Positions 8,088 to 16,579 are shown, counted from the first letter of the stretch. The stretch is DNA of 18,907 bases from an uncultured Eubacteriales bacterium (GCA_934526185.1 CAKTAA010000041.1:1-18907); one strand, 5' to 3'. The notes: generated by a model from the letters alone, not told the origin. Numbers and translations: made by a program.

Positions 8088-10031
8088 ATGAAAAAAACAA
8101 TATCACTGCTTTTATGTCTGCTCATGTGTGTGCCGTTGCTGATAAGCTGTACCGACAACGGGGTAGAAACCGGGACAGAAACCGGGACAAATACGGCACA
8201 AAACAGCAACACGGTGTCGTCCGTTGACGCACCGAAGCTTGCCGGCATCAAAATTGCGGGTAACGACATTGCGGAATATGTCATTGTCAAACCGGCTGAT
8301 GCCACAGAGAGCGAGTCGTTTGCGGCAGAAGAACTTGCGTCCTACATCGAAAAAGCAAGCGGTATCCAGCTTGAGATTGTAACAGAAACAGGCTCGGCAA
8401 AGACCATTTCTCTCGTTAAGGACACAACCGGGGAACTCGGCGACGAAGGATTCGTCATCAAAACCGAAGGCGGCAAGGTGACCATTACAGGCGGGAAACT
8501 GCGTGGCTGTCTGTACGGTGTATATGAATTTTTGGAGCAGTACATCGGCTGGCGTTTTCTGACCGAACAGGTGGAGTATTTAACCACAGAGGGAAGCATT
8601 GAGATATCGAATGGTATAGAGGACAAACAGGTCCCGGTTTTAGAATATCGTCATTCCTATTGGACGCCATATCTGCGCTCACAGTATGCGGCTGCACAGC
8701 GTAAACTGAATGTAGTGACAACAGAGGCAAAATACGGCGGCGCATTTGGATTCACCGGCGGCATGGTACACACGCTGGGGCAGCTTGCAAACGGCGCGCA
8801 TTCCGTAACGTCACAGCCCTGCTTGTCTGACGAAACCGTGTATCAAAATGTACTGGCAAATGTGCTGAAAATATTATCGGAAAACCCGAATGCAAAGCTT
8901 ATATCTGTTTCACAGGATGACAATATGAGTCACTGTACATGTGCAGAATGCAAAAGGGTAGCGCTTGAAGAAGGCGCAGATAAAACATGGGAAGACGGTA
9001 CGGTGTCAAGAGAAGAGAGACACAGCGCTCCGATCCTTCGTTTTGTCAACAGAATAGCGGATGCAGTTGCTGAGGCTGGATATACGGATGTAACAATAGG
9101 TACGCTTGCCTATACATACTCGGAAGCACCACCGACCATTACAAAAGCACGCGACAATGTGATGGTACAGTTCTGCTTCTATTTCAACTGCTTTGGTCAT
9201 GCACTTGATGATCCTGAATGCAACGAAACCGGCGGTCAGTGGAGTTACTATTTTAATAATGCCTCGAGAGCGGAAAGTGTAAAGGGGTGGGGGAAAATAT
9301 GTAAAACACTGTATGTTTGGGATTATGCCACAAACTACAGCTACTATCCGATTATATTCCCGAATTTCCATGTTCTTGCTCAAAACATGCGCTTCTACGT
9401 GGAAAACAATGTCAAGGGTGTATTTGCAGAAGGGTATGAAACAGCAATTACCAGCTTGGAGTTCGGTGATCTGCGCGCATACCTGACAGTTAAACTGATG
9501 TGGGATCCGTATATGACAGAAGAAGAATACGACAACCATATCAATGAATTTTTAAAGGGATATTACGGTTCTGCGTGGGAAGATATTCGCGAATACTTTG
9601 ATTTTGCAACAGAACCCGTGATAGAACGCGGAGAATGTCTGCACAGTATGGGCGGATATCCTGAGAGGCTGTTTGTCATGAAGGACTACGTGTTGAACGA
9701 AGAAGCAGTTGAAGCCTTGTTTGACCGTGCAATAGCAGCATGCACCGACGCGGGCGAGACTGTGCAGACAGAGAATATCAAACGTTTGCGCCTTGGCTAT
9801 AAATTTGTCAAACTCACATGCAATTACACCGCTAACTATGAATTTGGAAGTGAGAAAATAAGGGCAGAATGGCAGGCTGAATCAAAAGCGCTCTACGACG
9901 CTATGGTTGAACTTGATTCTTATCCAAGCATAGACAGAAAGTTCGAATTCCATGATGATGCGCCGCCTGTTTCGTGGGTATATTATGGCAACAAATCTCA
10001 GACCGGTTGGTTTGACGAAAATCCATATTAA
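8088..10031 (+). CDS. DUF4838-type glycosidase-like lipoprotein
   Basis: The product has 647 residues. A type II signal peptide ends in LLIS before Cys21, predicting a lipid anchor on the outer face of the membrane. A Thr-rich linker (22-47) follows and includes ETGT repeated by an exact 12-base duplication (8166-8189). Residues about 50-160 form the N-terminal alpha/beta domain (GCLYGVYEFLEQYIGWRFLT at its end). The DUF4838 part has SVSQDDN at 273-279, CxCxxC at Cys283, 285 and 288, and CFGHALDDPEC at 368-378. Compared with the 2922 copy there is a short extra loop (about 297-312, KTWEDGTVSREERHSA region) after the Cys cluster. AAGGGAAAGG precedes the ATG by 9 bases, and the gene has its own promoter and terminator. 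By family it is a glycoside hydrolase, probably of the GH163 type; substrate unknown. Lipidation would keep it at the cell like the neighbouring SLH enzyme. Confidence 0.87.
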   Translation: MKKTISLLLCLLMCVPLLISCTDNGVETGTETGTNTAQNSNTVSSVDAPKLAGIKIAGNDIAEYVIVKPADATESESFAAEELASYIEKASGIQLEIVTETGSAKTISLVKDTTGELGDEGFVIKTEGGKVTITGGKLRGCLYGVYEFLEQYIGWRFLTEQVEYLTTEGSIEISNGIEDKQVPVLEYRHSYWTPYLRSQYAAAQRKLNVVTTEAKYGGAFGFTGGMVHTLGQLANGAHSVTSQPCLSDETVYQNVLANVLKILSENPNAKLISVSQDDNMSHCTCAECKRVALEEGADKTWEDGTVSREERHSAPILRFVNRIADAVAEAGYTDVTIGTLAYTYSEAPPTITKARDNVMVQFCFYFNCFGHALDDPECNETGGQWSYYFNNASRAESVKGWGKICKTLYVWDYATNYSYYPIIFPNFHVLAQNMRFYVENNVKGVFAEGYETAITSLEFGDLRAYLTVKLMWDPYMTEEEYDNHINEFLKGYYGSAWEDIREYFDFATEPVIERGECLHSMGGYPERLFVMKDYVLNEEAVEALFDRAIAACTDAGETVQTENIKRLRLGYKFVKLTCNYTANYEFGSEKIRAEWQAESKALYDAMVELDSYPSIDRKFEFHDDAPPVSWVYYGNKSQTGWFDENPY

Positions 10032-10089
10032 GTTTAAGTTTTCCGCGTTGTTATTTGCAATAATTTATACTTTAATAATACTGATATTG

Positions 10090-10123
10090 AAAAGAAGCCG
10101 TCCTTTAAAGGGCGGCTTCTTTT
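10090..10123. terminator. Bidirectional terminator between convergent genes
   Basis: AAAAGAAGCCGTCC (10090-10103) pairs with GGGCGGCTTCTTTT (10110-10123) with one G-U pair and a six-base loop. The outer A/T runs give a T-tract on either strand, so it can end both the lipoprotein transcript (stop at 10031) and the minus-strand sigma-like gene (stop at 10135). Confidence 0.85.
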
Positions 10124-10134
10124 ACTCATCATGA

Positions 10135-11718
10135 TTATTCATCCCTCAGAACAACAAATGTGGTCGGCATTTCCAAAGGATGATAACACGTATTCAGAAA
10201 CCCGTTTTCAACCATAATCTTTGCAGGTGCGCAAACGGCATGATAAAATTTGTTCTGCCTTGCGATTCCGGAAATTTGATTTTTCAGGTGTCTGGGGGTG
10301 TGCTCGGCAATTACTTTTTCTGCACGCTGATCGATTGAATGAATAACGGATGTCAGCTCTCTGCATACAAATTCGGTGATATATTCATTGATATTGTTGT
10401 ATTGGTCAGCCTTATAGACCGGAACTGTAACGCGGAGACTACCGTCCGATGATATTACATATCCGCGCTTTACCATTTCTGCGACTGCTTCAAGGTCATA
10501 TTCACTCAGAACCTTATCGTTTTGCCTTGCAATATCGCAAAAAATATTTATATATCGGTCGTTTCCGTAAAAGTCATGATGATTTCCTTTTGGAGCTGGC
10601 AAATAATCTAAAAACAGAATACTGTCTCCGAAAGAAGATACGACACTGCTGTATTGAAATACAGATTTCTTTGTCTCCGCGTATTCTTCCTCGCACCAGA
10701 TAAAAGCTCTTTCACCCCAGCCGGTTACCGGCGCTTCGCCACAATCGTCGCAATCTGTGTTCTGCCTGCCAAACATGATAGCGCGGAAAACCAGAGTAGT
10801 AAGCTGCCACCTGAGTGTGTTCTCGGAAAAAGAAGAGCCGTAAAATTTCAAATCGCGGAACACATTTAAATATCTGGTTACAAAATCTTGAATTTTCTCT
10901 GCATGCTTTTGATAACAGCATACGGTTTGCCGAGCAATTTCTTCAGAGCAGTCGCGGCTGATAATGATAATGTTTGTACTATAGCGTTTTCCGTCCTTTA
11001 TAAGTAATTTTTTATCGGTTAGCTCTTTGATCTCGTTATCTAAATATGGCAGGGGTATCCCAGTTTCTATGCTGATTTGGTCCGCTGTAAGTTGGTCATT
11101 ATAACAAGCGCTGACGATATTCTGCGGTATTTGCCGTTTCATAAAATCCCAGAAGCGGTTCGGTCCTTCGCCGCTATACAGGGGAATGAGCTTTTTGGGA
11201 TTATAACTAAGTTCTCCAAGCTTTCGTTCCATATGCATACCTTCCTTTATTGTTTGCCTGCCTTTAAAAAGCAGATATTTCACCATGCTTTCGCTGATGG
11301 CGAGATGGGATGCGATCTCGGTACAGGATTTATTATCAATATAATACAGAATCATCGCGCGACGGTATTTCTCAGAAAGCAAAGTGAGTTCACGTCTCAA
11401 AAGATACAAATCGGATTCCTCCTCTAAAAACGTAGGGGAGATTTCCTCCATGTCATAAAGCCTATCAGCGGTCAGCTCACTGTTATATGTGCGCTGCCGC
11501 TTTTTCAGCCACTGTTTATACACGTTGCCGGAAACCGAACGCATGAAAGCATAGAGAGCTTTTTCATTCCGCAGATTGGGCAAAGATTTAACCAATTCCA
11601 GATAGATCTCTTGAGATAAATCTTCCGCATCATAACGGTTTGACGTTCGTGCACCGCACCAAGAGAAAATTGTTTTTGCAGCTTCGGTGATGATCCTGTT
11701 GATTTGAAGCTCGTCCAC
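10135..11718 (-). CDS. Sigma-70 family protein with large C-terminal extension
   Basis: A protein of 527 residues from GTG at 11718. I prefer this start because GGAGG lies seven bases upstream. The alternative ATG at 11733 would translate that ribosome binding site as MGGGC and has none of its own. Counting from that ATG, residues about 10-80 match sigma region 2 (YDAEDLSQEIYLELVKSL). Residues 117-165 match region 4, an HTH with LSEKYRRAMILYYIDNKS and then SCTEIASHLAISESMVKYLL. Typical ECF sigma factors end near residue 170-190. Here about 350 residues follow: a possible winged helix (about 213-255, LTADQISIETGIPLPYLDNE) and a long region I do not recognise, with CDDCGE at 328-333. The extension may sense a ligand or hold the sigma part inactive, but no function is assigned. 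It is convergent with the glycan block. No clear promoter was found, and no anti-sigma gene is adjacent. Confidence 0.8.
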   Translation of the reverse strand: MDELQINRIITEAAKTIFSWCGARTSNRYDAEDLSQEIYLELVKSLPNLRNEKALYAFMRSVSGNVYKQWLKKRQRTYNSELTADRLYDMEEISPTFLEEESDLYLLRRELTLLSEKYRRAMILYYIDNKSCTEIASHLAISESMVKYLLFKGRQTIKEGMHMERKLGELSYNPKKLIPLYSGEGPNRFWDFMKRQIPQNIVSACYNDQLTADQISIETGIPLPYLDNEIKELTDKKLLIKDGKRYSTNIIIISRDCSEEIARQTVCCYQKHAEKIQDFVTRYLNVFRDLKFYGSSFSENTLRWQLTTLVFRAIMFGRQNTDCDDCGEAPVTGWGERAFIWCEEEYAETKKSVFQYSSVVSSFGDSILFLDYLPAPKGNHHDFYGNDRYINIFCDIARQNDKVLSEYDLEAVAEMVKRGYVISSDGSLRVTVPVYKADQYNNINEYITEFVCRELTSVIHSIDQRAEKVIAEHTPRHLKNQISGIARQNKFYHAVCAPAKIMVENGFLNTCYHPLEMPTTFVVLRDE

Positions 11719-11810
11719 ACACCCGCCTCCCATTTTTCATATTTAGAAGCTTCTGTCTATATAAGTGGTTTGAATTCGGATTTGGTTAAGAAAAAATAAA
11801 ATTTAAATGT

Positions 11811-11857
11811 AGTAAAAGCTGGCAGACGGAGATGAGCTCCCCTCCCCGTCTGCCAGC
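11811..11857 (-). terminator. Terminator of the AI-2E transporter / thioesterase unit
   Basis: GCTGGCAGACGG (11818-11829) and CCGTCTGCCAGC (11846-11857) form a perfect 12-bp stem with a 16-base loop. On the minus strand the stem is followed by TTTTAC and an AT-rich stretch. It sits 43 bases beyond the thioesterase stop codon. The remaining bases up to the sigma-like gene start are AT-rich with no clear promoter. Confidence 0.75.
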
Positions 11858-11899
11858 AAGCCGTCCGAAATTCTCATATAAGAATCTGAAAGCTGTATA

Positions 11900-12319
11900 T
11901 TATTTTTGCGTGTGGAACTTCTCTTCATTATTTTCTGTTTGCTTTGTTTGTGCTTTCTGAAAAAATTTTTGGCTGTCAACGATAAAACGCTCATGCTCAG
12001 CGCTGCCAATGAGTCCGAAAGAATCCTTGACATTGATCTGAAAGATCAGCTTTCTGCCGTCAATATCTTTCAGTTCACTTTCGCAGGTAACAGTACAGCC
12101 TATAGGCGTCGCTGAGACATGCTTTAAGACAAGCGCGATCCCGACCGTGGTCTGTCCATCCTCCAAGCTTCCCTCAAGGCTCTTCATCGCGGTATATTCC
12201 ATGAGCCGTGCCATGGCCGGAGTGGCATATACCTCAAGAGTTCCGCTGCCAAGTGCGGCGGCGGTGTTTTGTGAGGATACTTTTTCGATTTCACTATGTT
12301 TTAATCCGATCTGCAACAT
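11900..12319 (-). CDS. FlK-type hotdog thioesterase family protein
   Basis: A 139-residue single-hotdog protein. It shows the pattern of the fluoroacetyl-CoA thioesterase (FlK) family: YATPAMARLMEYTA (31-44), then GQTTVGIALVLKHVSATPIG (55-74). Thr33, Glu41 and His67 have exactly the spacing of the FlK catalytic residues Thr42, Glu50 and His76 (8 and 26 apart), so it is likely an active acyl-CoA thioesterase. Most family members are not known to act on fluoroacetyl-CoA, and the natural substrate here is unknown. The last 20 or so residues (KAQTKQTENNEEKFHTQK) are a charged tail. GGAAAGGA lies six bases before the ATG. The gene starts 35 bases after the stop of the AI-2E-family gene with no terminator between, so the two are probably co-transcribed. 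Confidence 0.82.
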   Translation of the reverse strand: MLQIGLKHSEIEKVSSQNTAAALGSGTLEVYATPAMARLMEYTAMKSLEGSLEDGQTTVGIALVLKHVSATPIGCTVTCESELKDIDGRKLIFQINVKDSFGLIGSAEHERFIVDSQKFFQKAQTKQTENNEEKFHTQK

Positions 12320-12354
12320 AAAATTCCTTTCCGGTAAAAAAGCCGTTGTACATT

Positions 12355-13698
12355 TTATTGTTTATTTCCGGTATTGTCTGTATTGTTGTCCTCTTGATGC
12401 TCAGCCGATTCGGTGGAATTTATATTTTTTGTCTTATAAACCGGCGGTCCGTGCAACTTGATTTTTTTCAATAGTTGACCGCCTGGAGAGGCTCGTTTTG
12501 GAGACGGCTCATAGATTTCCGTATATTCTGCATTATCATAATAGGAACGTGTGGCTTCAGGCAACCCTTTCCGGGACAGATTCTCCTCTGTTTTCTCTTT
12601 GATCAGTACATAAATAACGGCAAAAACAGGAACCCCGATAAACATTCCGAGAATGCCGAAAAATCCTCCCATAACTGTAATGGCAATCACAACCCAGTGC
12701 GCGCTGAGTCCGGTTTTGTCACCGAGAATCAGGGGAGCAATCAGATTGCCGTCAATTTGCTGCAAAACCAATATGAGAACAGCAAACAGTACCGCAGCCA
12801 TAGGATCCGAAAGAAACAGAATAAAAATACTTGGAATAGCGCCTAAAAAAGGTCCGAAAAAGGGAATTACATCCGTAACGCCGATGATTACGCTGATCAA
12901 GGGAGCATAGGGCATTCCCAATATTGACATGCCGATGTAGCATAAAATTCCGACAATTCCGGAGTCCATAATTTTCCCGCTGATAAAGCCGCCGAAAGTT
13001 TTATGCGAAAGCTGAGCCACATGTGTAATTTTATGTATCGCTTTTTCAGGCAGAAAGGCATACATCATTTTTCTTGTCTGTGCCAATAGCTGTTCTTTGG
13101 AAAGTAAAAAATATACAGAGAGTATGATGCCTAATAGAGAATTTTTAACCTCCTCCACGAACTTGGTGGCATAGGCGGTAATATAGGGGGTTGCAGCACT
13201 CAGAATTTCATAAGATCGTTCAATGAGGCCGTTTATGGATGCGGTCAGCTTCTCATACTGCCCTGCAAGAAATTCTGAAGTCGAAAGGATTTCATCAACC
13301 CAAGCCTGCGCTGTCTGGACATATGAGGACATTTTTTCTTGAAGGGAATTGAAACTGGAAGATACTTGGGGGATGACGATAAGAGAAAACAACGTCAGAA
13401 ACAGCGCAACCCAAAGATATGTGGAAATCAGAGATAAAATACGTTTTAATTTTTTTCTTGGCCGTTTTTTTTCAAGAAAAGCATAAACCTTTTTTTCATG
13501 AAAATTGAGAATGGGACATAAAAGATAGGCAAAAACGAATCCGTATATCAACGGCTTGCAAACACGGTAGAGTCTTTGAAAAATGGATTGTAAATCGGCA
13601 AATCGAATAGCAATAAATACCCCGATAATGCCAAGTAAAATTATCAAACCGGCATAAATGGCAATGGTTGTATATTTTCTGTTCCATTCAATTTTCAA
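12355..13698 (-). CDS. AI-2E/PerM family membrane transporter
   Basis: The product has 447 residues. Start is TTG at 13698: AGGAGG lies about eight bases upstream and no in-frame ATG fits. The order of segments matches the AI-2E transporter (UPF0118/PerM) family. Two N-terminal membrane helices (about 9-31 and 48-65) come first, then a basic loop and another helix (about 90-110), then a long soluble stretch (about 110-185). The conserved C-terminal helices include SGKIMDSGIVGILCYIGMS, GVTDVIPFFGPFLGAIPS and the LILVLQQIDGNLIAPLILG motif. The family exports small molecules or ions in different bacteria, and no substrate can be assigned. A hydrophilic tail of about 75 residues, rich in Asn, Thr and Glu, ends the protein. 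It is first in a two-gene unit with the thioesterase. Confidence 0.87.
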   Translation of the reverse strand: MKIEWNRKYTTIAIYAGLIILLGIIGVFIAIRFADLQSIFQRLYRVCKPLIYGFVFAYLLCPILNFHEKKVYAFLEKKRPRKKLKRILSLISTYLWVALFLTLFSLIVIPQVSSSFNSLQEKMSSYVQTAQAWVDEILSTSEFLAGQYEKLTASINGLIERSYEILSAATPYITAYATKFVEEVKNSLLGIILSVYFLLSKEQLLAQTRKMMYAFLPEKAIHKITHVAQLSHKTFGGFISGKIMDSGIVGILCYIGMSILGMPYAPLISVIIGVTDVIPFFGPFLGAIPSIFILFLSDPMAAVLFAVLILVLQQIDGNLIAPLILGDKTGLSAHWVVIAITVMGGFFGILGMFIGVPVFAVIYVLIKEKTEENLSRKGLPEATRSYYDNAEYTEIYEPSPKRASPGGQLLKKIKLHGPPVYKTKNINSTESAEHQEDNNTDNTGNKQ

Positions 13699-13807
13699 AA
13701 TCTTACCTCCTCAAGAATGAATGTATTAATTTATTCAATTAATAGAAAAAGCAACAAAATTTTCAGAAAATGGATAGTTTAATGTCTTAATGGTTTCCTA
13801 CTTACTT

Positions 13808-13835
13808 ATTGTATCTTTTATAGAACTTTTGTCAA
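13808..13835 (-). promoter_or_regulatory. Sigma-A promoter of the AI-2E transporter / thioesterase unit
   Basis: On the minus strand TTGACA (13830-13835) is followed by a 16-base spacer and TACAAT (13808-13813). The leader to the TTG start is about 100 bases, AT-rich, and contains a 7-bp inverted repeat (ATTAATT at 13725-13731 with AATTAAT at 13737-13743). Confidence 0.7.
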
Positions 13836-14130
13836 GGGAAATTCTGTAAACAGCGGGGATGCGGCCATATTTATCACAAAGCCGGCATATTTTTCAGACA
13901 GATACCATATATATGGAACGACAATGAAACAAAGGAGGGAAGCGGAAGTATTCGGGAAGTCTGCCTTTGTCTTCTGCATATATTTGAAATTGTTCTGATT
14001 TCATCAGCCGCCCCGTGAGGCTGGTAAAGGAAACTTAACATTCCGGGGAGAAAGGAACTTTTCATTGTACCGCGGCTCTTCATCATAAACGAATGAACAC
14101 CGCCGGAAGAATGAAAAATGTGCTGTATAT
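13836..14130. other. Non-coding gap upstream of the DUF4830 gene
   Basis: No credible gene here. The minus-strand frame 13874-14158 lacks a ribosome binding site and resembles no family. Visible structure is a 12-bp palindrome CCATATATATGG (13905-13916) and a small hairpin CAGCC (14005-14009) with GGCTG (14019-14023). I could not match it to a known riboswitch and found no strong promoter for the DUF4830 gene. Confidence 0.3.
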
Positions 14131-14607
14131 ATGTTTGTCTACTCGCTGCGCGCCTCAACTCTGAAATTTGTTGGAATTATCTGTCTGTCAGTCATTGTTC
14201 TCATAGCGCTCATCGCGTTCATCCCGACATACGAACCGACCTCGCTATTGATTAAGGATGAAAAAATATCATATGACAAGATAACAGGCAATGAGGAAAG
14301 AATCGCATTTATCTCACAGTTCGGGTGGGAAGTGAACCCCGAACCGGCGGACGAGGTGGAAGTAACCGTTCCCTCTACGTTTGATGCGGTTTACACAAGC
14401 TACAATACCATACAAAAAGCTCAGGGCCTTAATTTGGAAAAATACAAAAACAAAAAAGTTATGCGGTACACCTATGTTATCAATAATTATTCTGGTTATG
14501 AGGGGAAGGTTTTTGTCAATCTTCTTGTCTATAAAAACAAAGTAATTGGCGGAGATGTATGCTCTGCAGCACTGGATGGCTTTGTTCACGGATTTGAAAA
14601 AGCATAA
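14131..14607 (+). CDS. DUF4830 domain membrane-anchored protein
   Basis: A 158-residue protein. A basic start with LRASTLKF is followed by one hydrophobic segment (about 12-32), then an extracellular domain. ERIAFISQFGWEV (56-68), the tract TYVINNYSGYEGKVFVNLLVYKNKVIGGDVCS and the terminal LDGFVHGF identify DUF4830, a domain of unknown function common in Clostridia. The start is the first ATG after an in-frame TAA at 14086, and agrees with the family's usual opening. No strong ribosome binding site is visible, so translation may be weak. It converges on the ABC-F gene with two bases between stop codons. Its terminator probably lies inside that gene. Confidence 0.8.
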   Translation: MFVYSLRASTLKFVGIICLSVIVLIALIAFIPTYEPTSLLIKDEKISYDKITGNEERIAFISQFGWEVNPEPADEVEVTVPSTFDAVYTSYNTIQKAQGLNLEKYKNKKVMRYTYVINNYSGYEGKVFVNLLVYKNKVIGGDVCSAALDGFVHGFEKA

Positions 14608-14609
14608 TT

Positions 14610-16532
14610 CTATTTATTTTCAGCGCCGAGCGCCTCTTCCTGTTCATAAAGCAGGAGGAGGCGCTCTTCTAACTCCTGTTTCTGACTGTGCAAAGCAGAT
14701 AAGCGTATATAATCGGAAGCGGCCTCTCCCGCCATTTCTATGTCTATTGCCTCAATTTCGGCCTCACAGTCTGCTATGTCCGCAGCCGTTTGGACACGGA
14801 GCTTTTCTTTTTTTCGCTTCTGTGCGGCATCCTGCTTTTGCTTTAAATATGTTGCTTTGCTTTCTGTAGAGGGCAACGCTGCATCTGATTCAGACGATGC
14901 CGGGGAACGCAGTTTTTCACGGAAATCGAGATAAGCGTCATACCCGTCTGCATAGTCCAGACAGGGTGTAAATGAAAGATCGAGAATCCTTGTGGCCAAT
15001 TTGCGGATAAAATATCGGTCATGAGAAACTGCAACAATTGTACCTTCATATGCGTTGAGTGCATTTTCAAGAGCCTCACGCGAGGGAATGTCAAGATGAT
15101 TGGTCGGCTCGTCAAGCAGGAGTAGATTGGCGGGTGATAACACAAGCTTCGCGAGCGTCAGGCGCGCTTTTTCACCGCCGCTGAGAATACCAACACGCTT
15201 TTCGACGACGTCGCCGGTAAACAAAAATAGAGCAAGTACTGCGCGGATTTCTTTTTGAGACAACTGCGGGGTGTGCGACCATAGCTCCTCCATAACGGTA
15301 TTGTCATCATTGAGCTGCTGCTGTTCCTGATCATAATATCCGGCAGATACTCGGCTTCCATATTCACAGGCTCCGGTATCCGGCTTCAGCCTGCCGGCCA
15401 AAATTTTCAGCAGTGTTGATTTTCCGCAGCCGTTTGGACCGCAAATAAACAGGCGATCCTTTTTCGTAACCAATGTGCTTATATTAGAAAACAGTAATTT
15501 CCCGTCAAATCCTTTTGACAGATTTTCAATTGCTAAAACATCATTTCCGCTGCTCTGACCGATTTGAAAAGCCATACGGACAGCTTCCGGTGATTCTTTC
15601 GGTTTTTCTATTCTTTCCATCCTGTCAAGCATTTTCTGACGGCTTTCGGCGGCAATGATGTTTCGTTCCCGGTTCCATCTCCGCTGCTGTTCGATATAGG
15701 CTTCAATGCGCGCGATTTCCTTCTGCTGGGATGCGTAATGCTTTTCCTGAATTTCGCGGTTGATCTCTTTTTGTGAAATATAAGCCGTGTAGTTGCCGGA
15801 ATAACACGTACCGCGTCCATGTTCAATTTCTAAAATCTTTGTGGTAAACTGATCGAGAAAATATCTGTCATGTGAAATAACCAAAACTGTTTTCCGGTAT
15901 CCCTTCAGATAATTTTCCAGCCATTGCAGCATATCAATATCCAAATGATTCGTCGGCTCGTCCAGCATCAAAATATCAGGTTCTGTGAGAAGAAGCTTTG
16001 TCAAAGCAAGTCTGGTTTTCTGACCACCGCTGAGAGAAGCGACAGGACGTTTTTCGTCCTCCTCGGTAAAGCCCATCTGACGCAGAATCGCCCGGATGCG
16101 GCTGCGGTAAGTAAGTCCGCCGTTTGCATTATATTCCTCCTGTAAAGTATTAAGCTCCTCAGTCAGTGGAATCGTTCGCGCAGCTTCTCCTGAGACGGTT
16201 AATGTTTCGATTTCTGCTTGCAGTTCTTCCATCCTTACTTCCAGCTTCAGCAGATGGGAAAAAGTCCGAAGCATTTCATCACGTATGGATTCCTTACTTG
16301 AAAGCCCGCCATTCTGTGCAAGGTAACCAATAGACTTGCCGCGAGCGATGGCTACAGTGCCGCTGTCAGGAAAATTTTCACCTGTAAGAAGCCTAAACAA
16401 AGTAGACTTTCCTGCACCATTGACACCGACAATTCCTAATTTATCGCCCTCATTCAGAAAAAACGAAAGCTGCTCAAAGATGGTATTCGCACCAAACGAA
16501 ACCGATAATTTATCACATTGCAGACAGATCAT
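14610..16532 (-). CDS. ABC-F family ATP-binding protein
   Basis: A 640-residue soluble protein with two ABC ATPase domains and no membrane segment. Domain 1: Walker A GVNGAGKST (36-44), signature LSGGQ (167-171), Walker B with LDEPTNHLDI (190-199). Domain 2: Walker A GPNGCGKST (365-373), signature LSGGE (450-454), Walker B with LDEPTNHLDI (473-482). The basic, helical linker between them (about 250-320, with RRWNRER and RQKMLDRMERIEK) is the P-site tRNA interaction motif of the family. The C-terminus (about 565-640) is a charged coiled coil as in YdiF/Uup-type members. ABC-F proteins act on ribosomes, as translation factors or antibiotic-resistance factors; the sequence alone does not say which. 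AGGAG lies five bases before the ATG. A TTGACA/TATACT promoter is upstream, divergent from the aldolase. Confidence 0.92.
   Translation of the reverse strand: MICLQCDKLSVSFGANTIFEQLSFFLNEGDKLGIVGVNGAGKSTLFRLLTGENFPDSGTVAIARGKSIGYLAQNGGLSSKESIRDEMLRTFSHLLKLEVRMEELQAEIETLTVSGEAARTIPLTEELNTLQEEYNANGGLTYRSRIRAILRQMGFTEEDEKRPVASLSGGQKTRLALTKLLLTEPDILMLDEPTNHLDIDMLQWLENYLKGYRKTVLVISHDRYFLDQFTTKILEIEHGRGTCYSGNYTAYISQKEINREIQEKHYASQQKEIARIEAYIEQQRRWNRERNIIAAESRQKMLDRMERIEKPKESPEAVRMAFQIGQSSGNDVLAIENLSKGFDGKLLFSNISTLVTKKDRLFICGPNGCGKSTLLKILAGRLKPDTGACEYGSRVSAGYYDQEQQQLNDDNTVMEELWSHTPQLSQKEIRAVLALFLFTGDVVEKRVGILSGGEKARLTLAKLVLSPANLLLLDEPTNHLDIPSREALENALNAYEGTIVAVSHDRYFIRKLATRILDLSFTPCLDYADGYDAYLDFREKLRSPASSESDAALPSTESKATYLKQKQDAAQKRKKEKLRVQTAADIADCEAEIEAIDIEMAGEAASDYIRLSALHSQKQELEERLLLLYEQEEALGAENK
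14628..14670 (+). terminator. Probable terminator of the DUF4830 gene, inside the ABC-F coding end
   Basis: GAGCGCCTCTTCCTG (14628-14642) pairs with CAGGAGGAGGCGCTC (14652-14666) through 15 bp including one wobble, with a 9-base loop, followed by TTCT. The T-run is short, so it could instead be an RNA-stability or stalling hairpin. On the other strand it encodes part of the Leu/Glu-rich C-terminal coiled coil of the ABC-F protein. Confidence 0.5.
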
Positions 16533-16579
16533 ACAAGCTCCTTCTATTGAAACAGGATATTACTAACGTTTCATTCTTA

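Noticed and set aside
1..10031. Mobile element origin of the DUF4838 array
   Set aside because: No transposase, integrase, terminal repeats or target duplications were seen. Tandem duplication explains the copies.
13990..14060. Possible hammerhead ribozyme or riboswitch (CTGATGA on the minus strand; hairpin CAGCC/GGCTG)
   Set aside because: The helix and GAAA core needed after CTGATGA for a hammerhead are absent, and I could not match any riboswitch consensus.
13874..14158. Minus-strand ORF of 94 codons opposite the DUF4830 leader
   Set aside because: No ribosome binding site, composition unlike a folded protein, and it overlaps the start of the DUF4830 gene.
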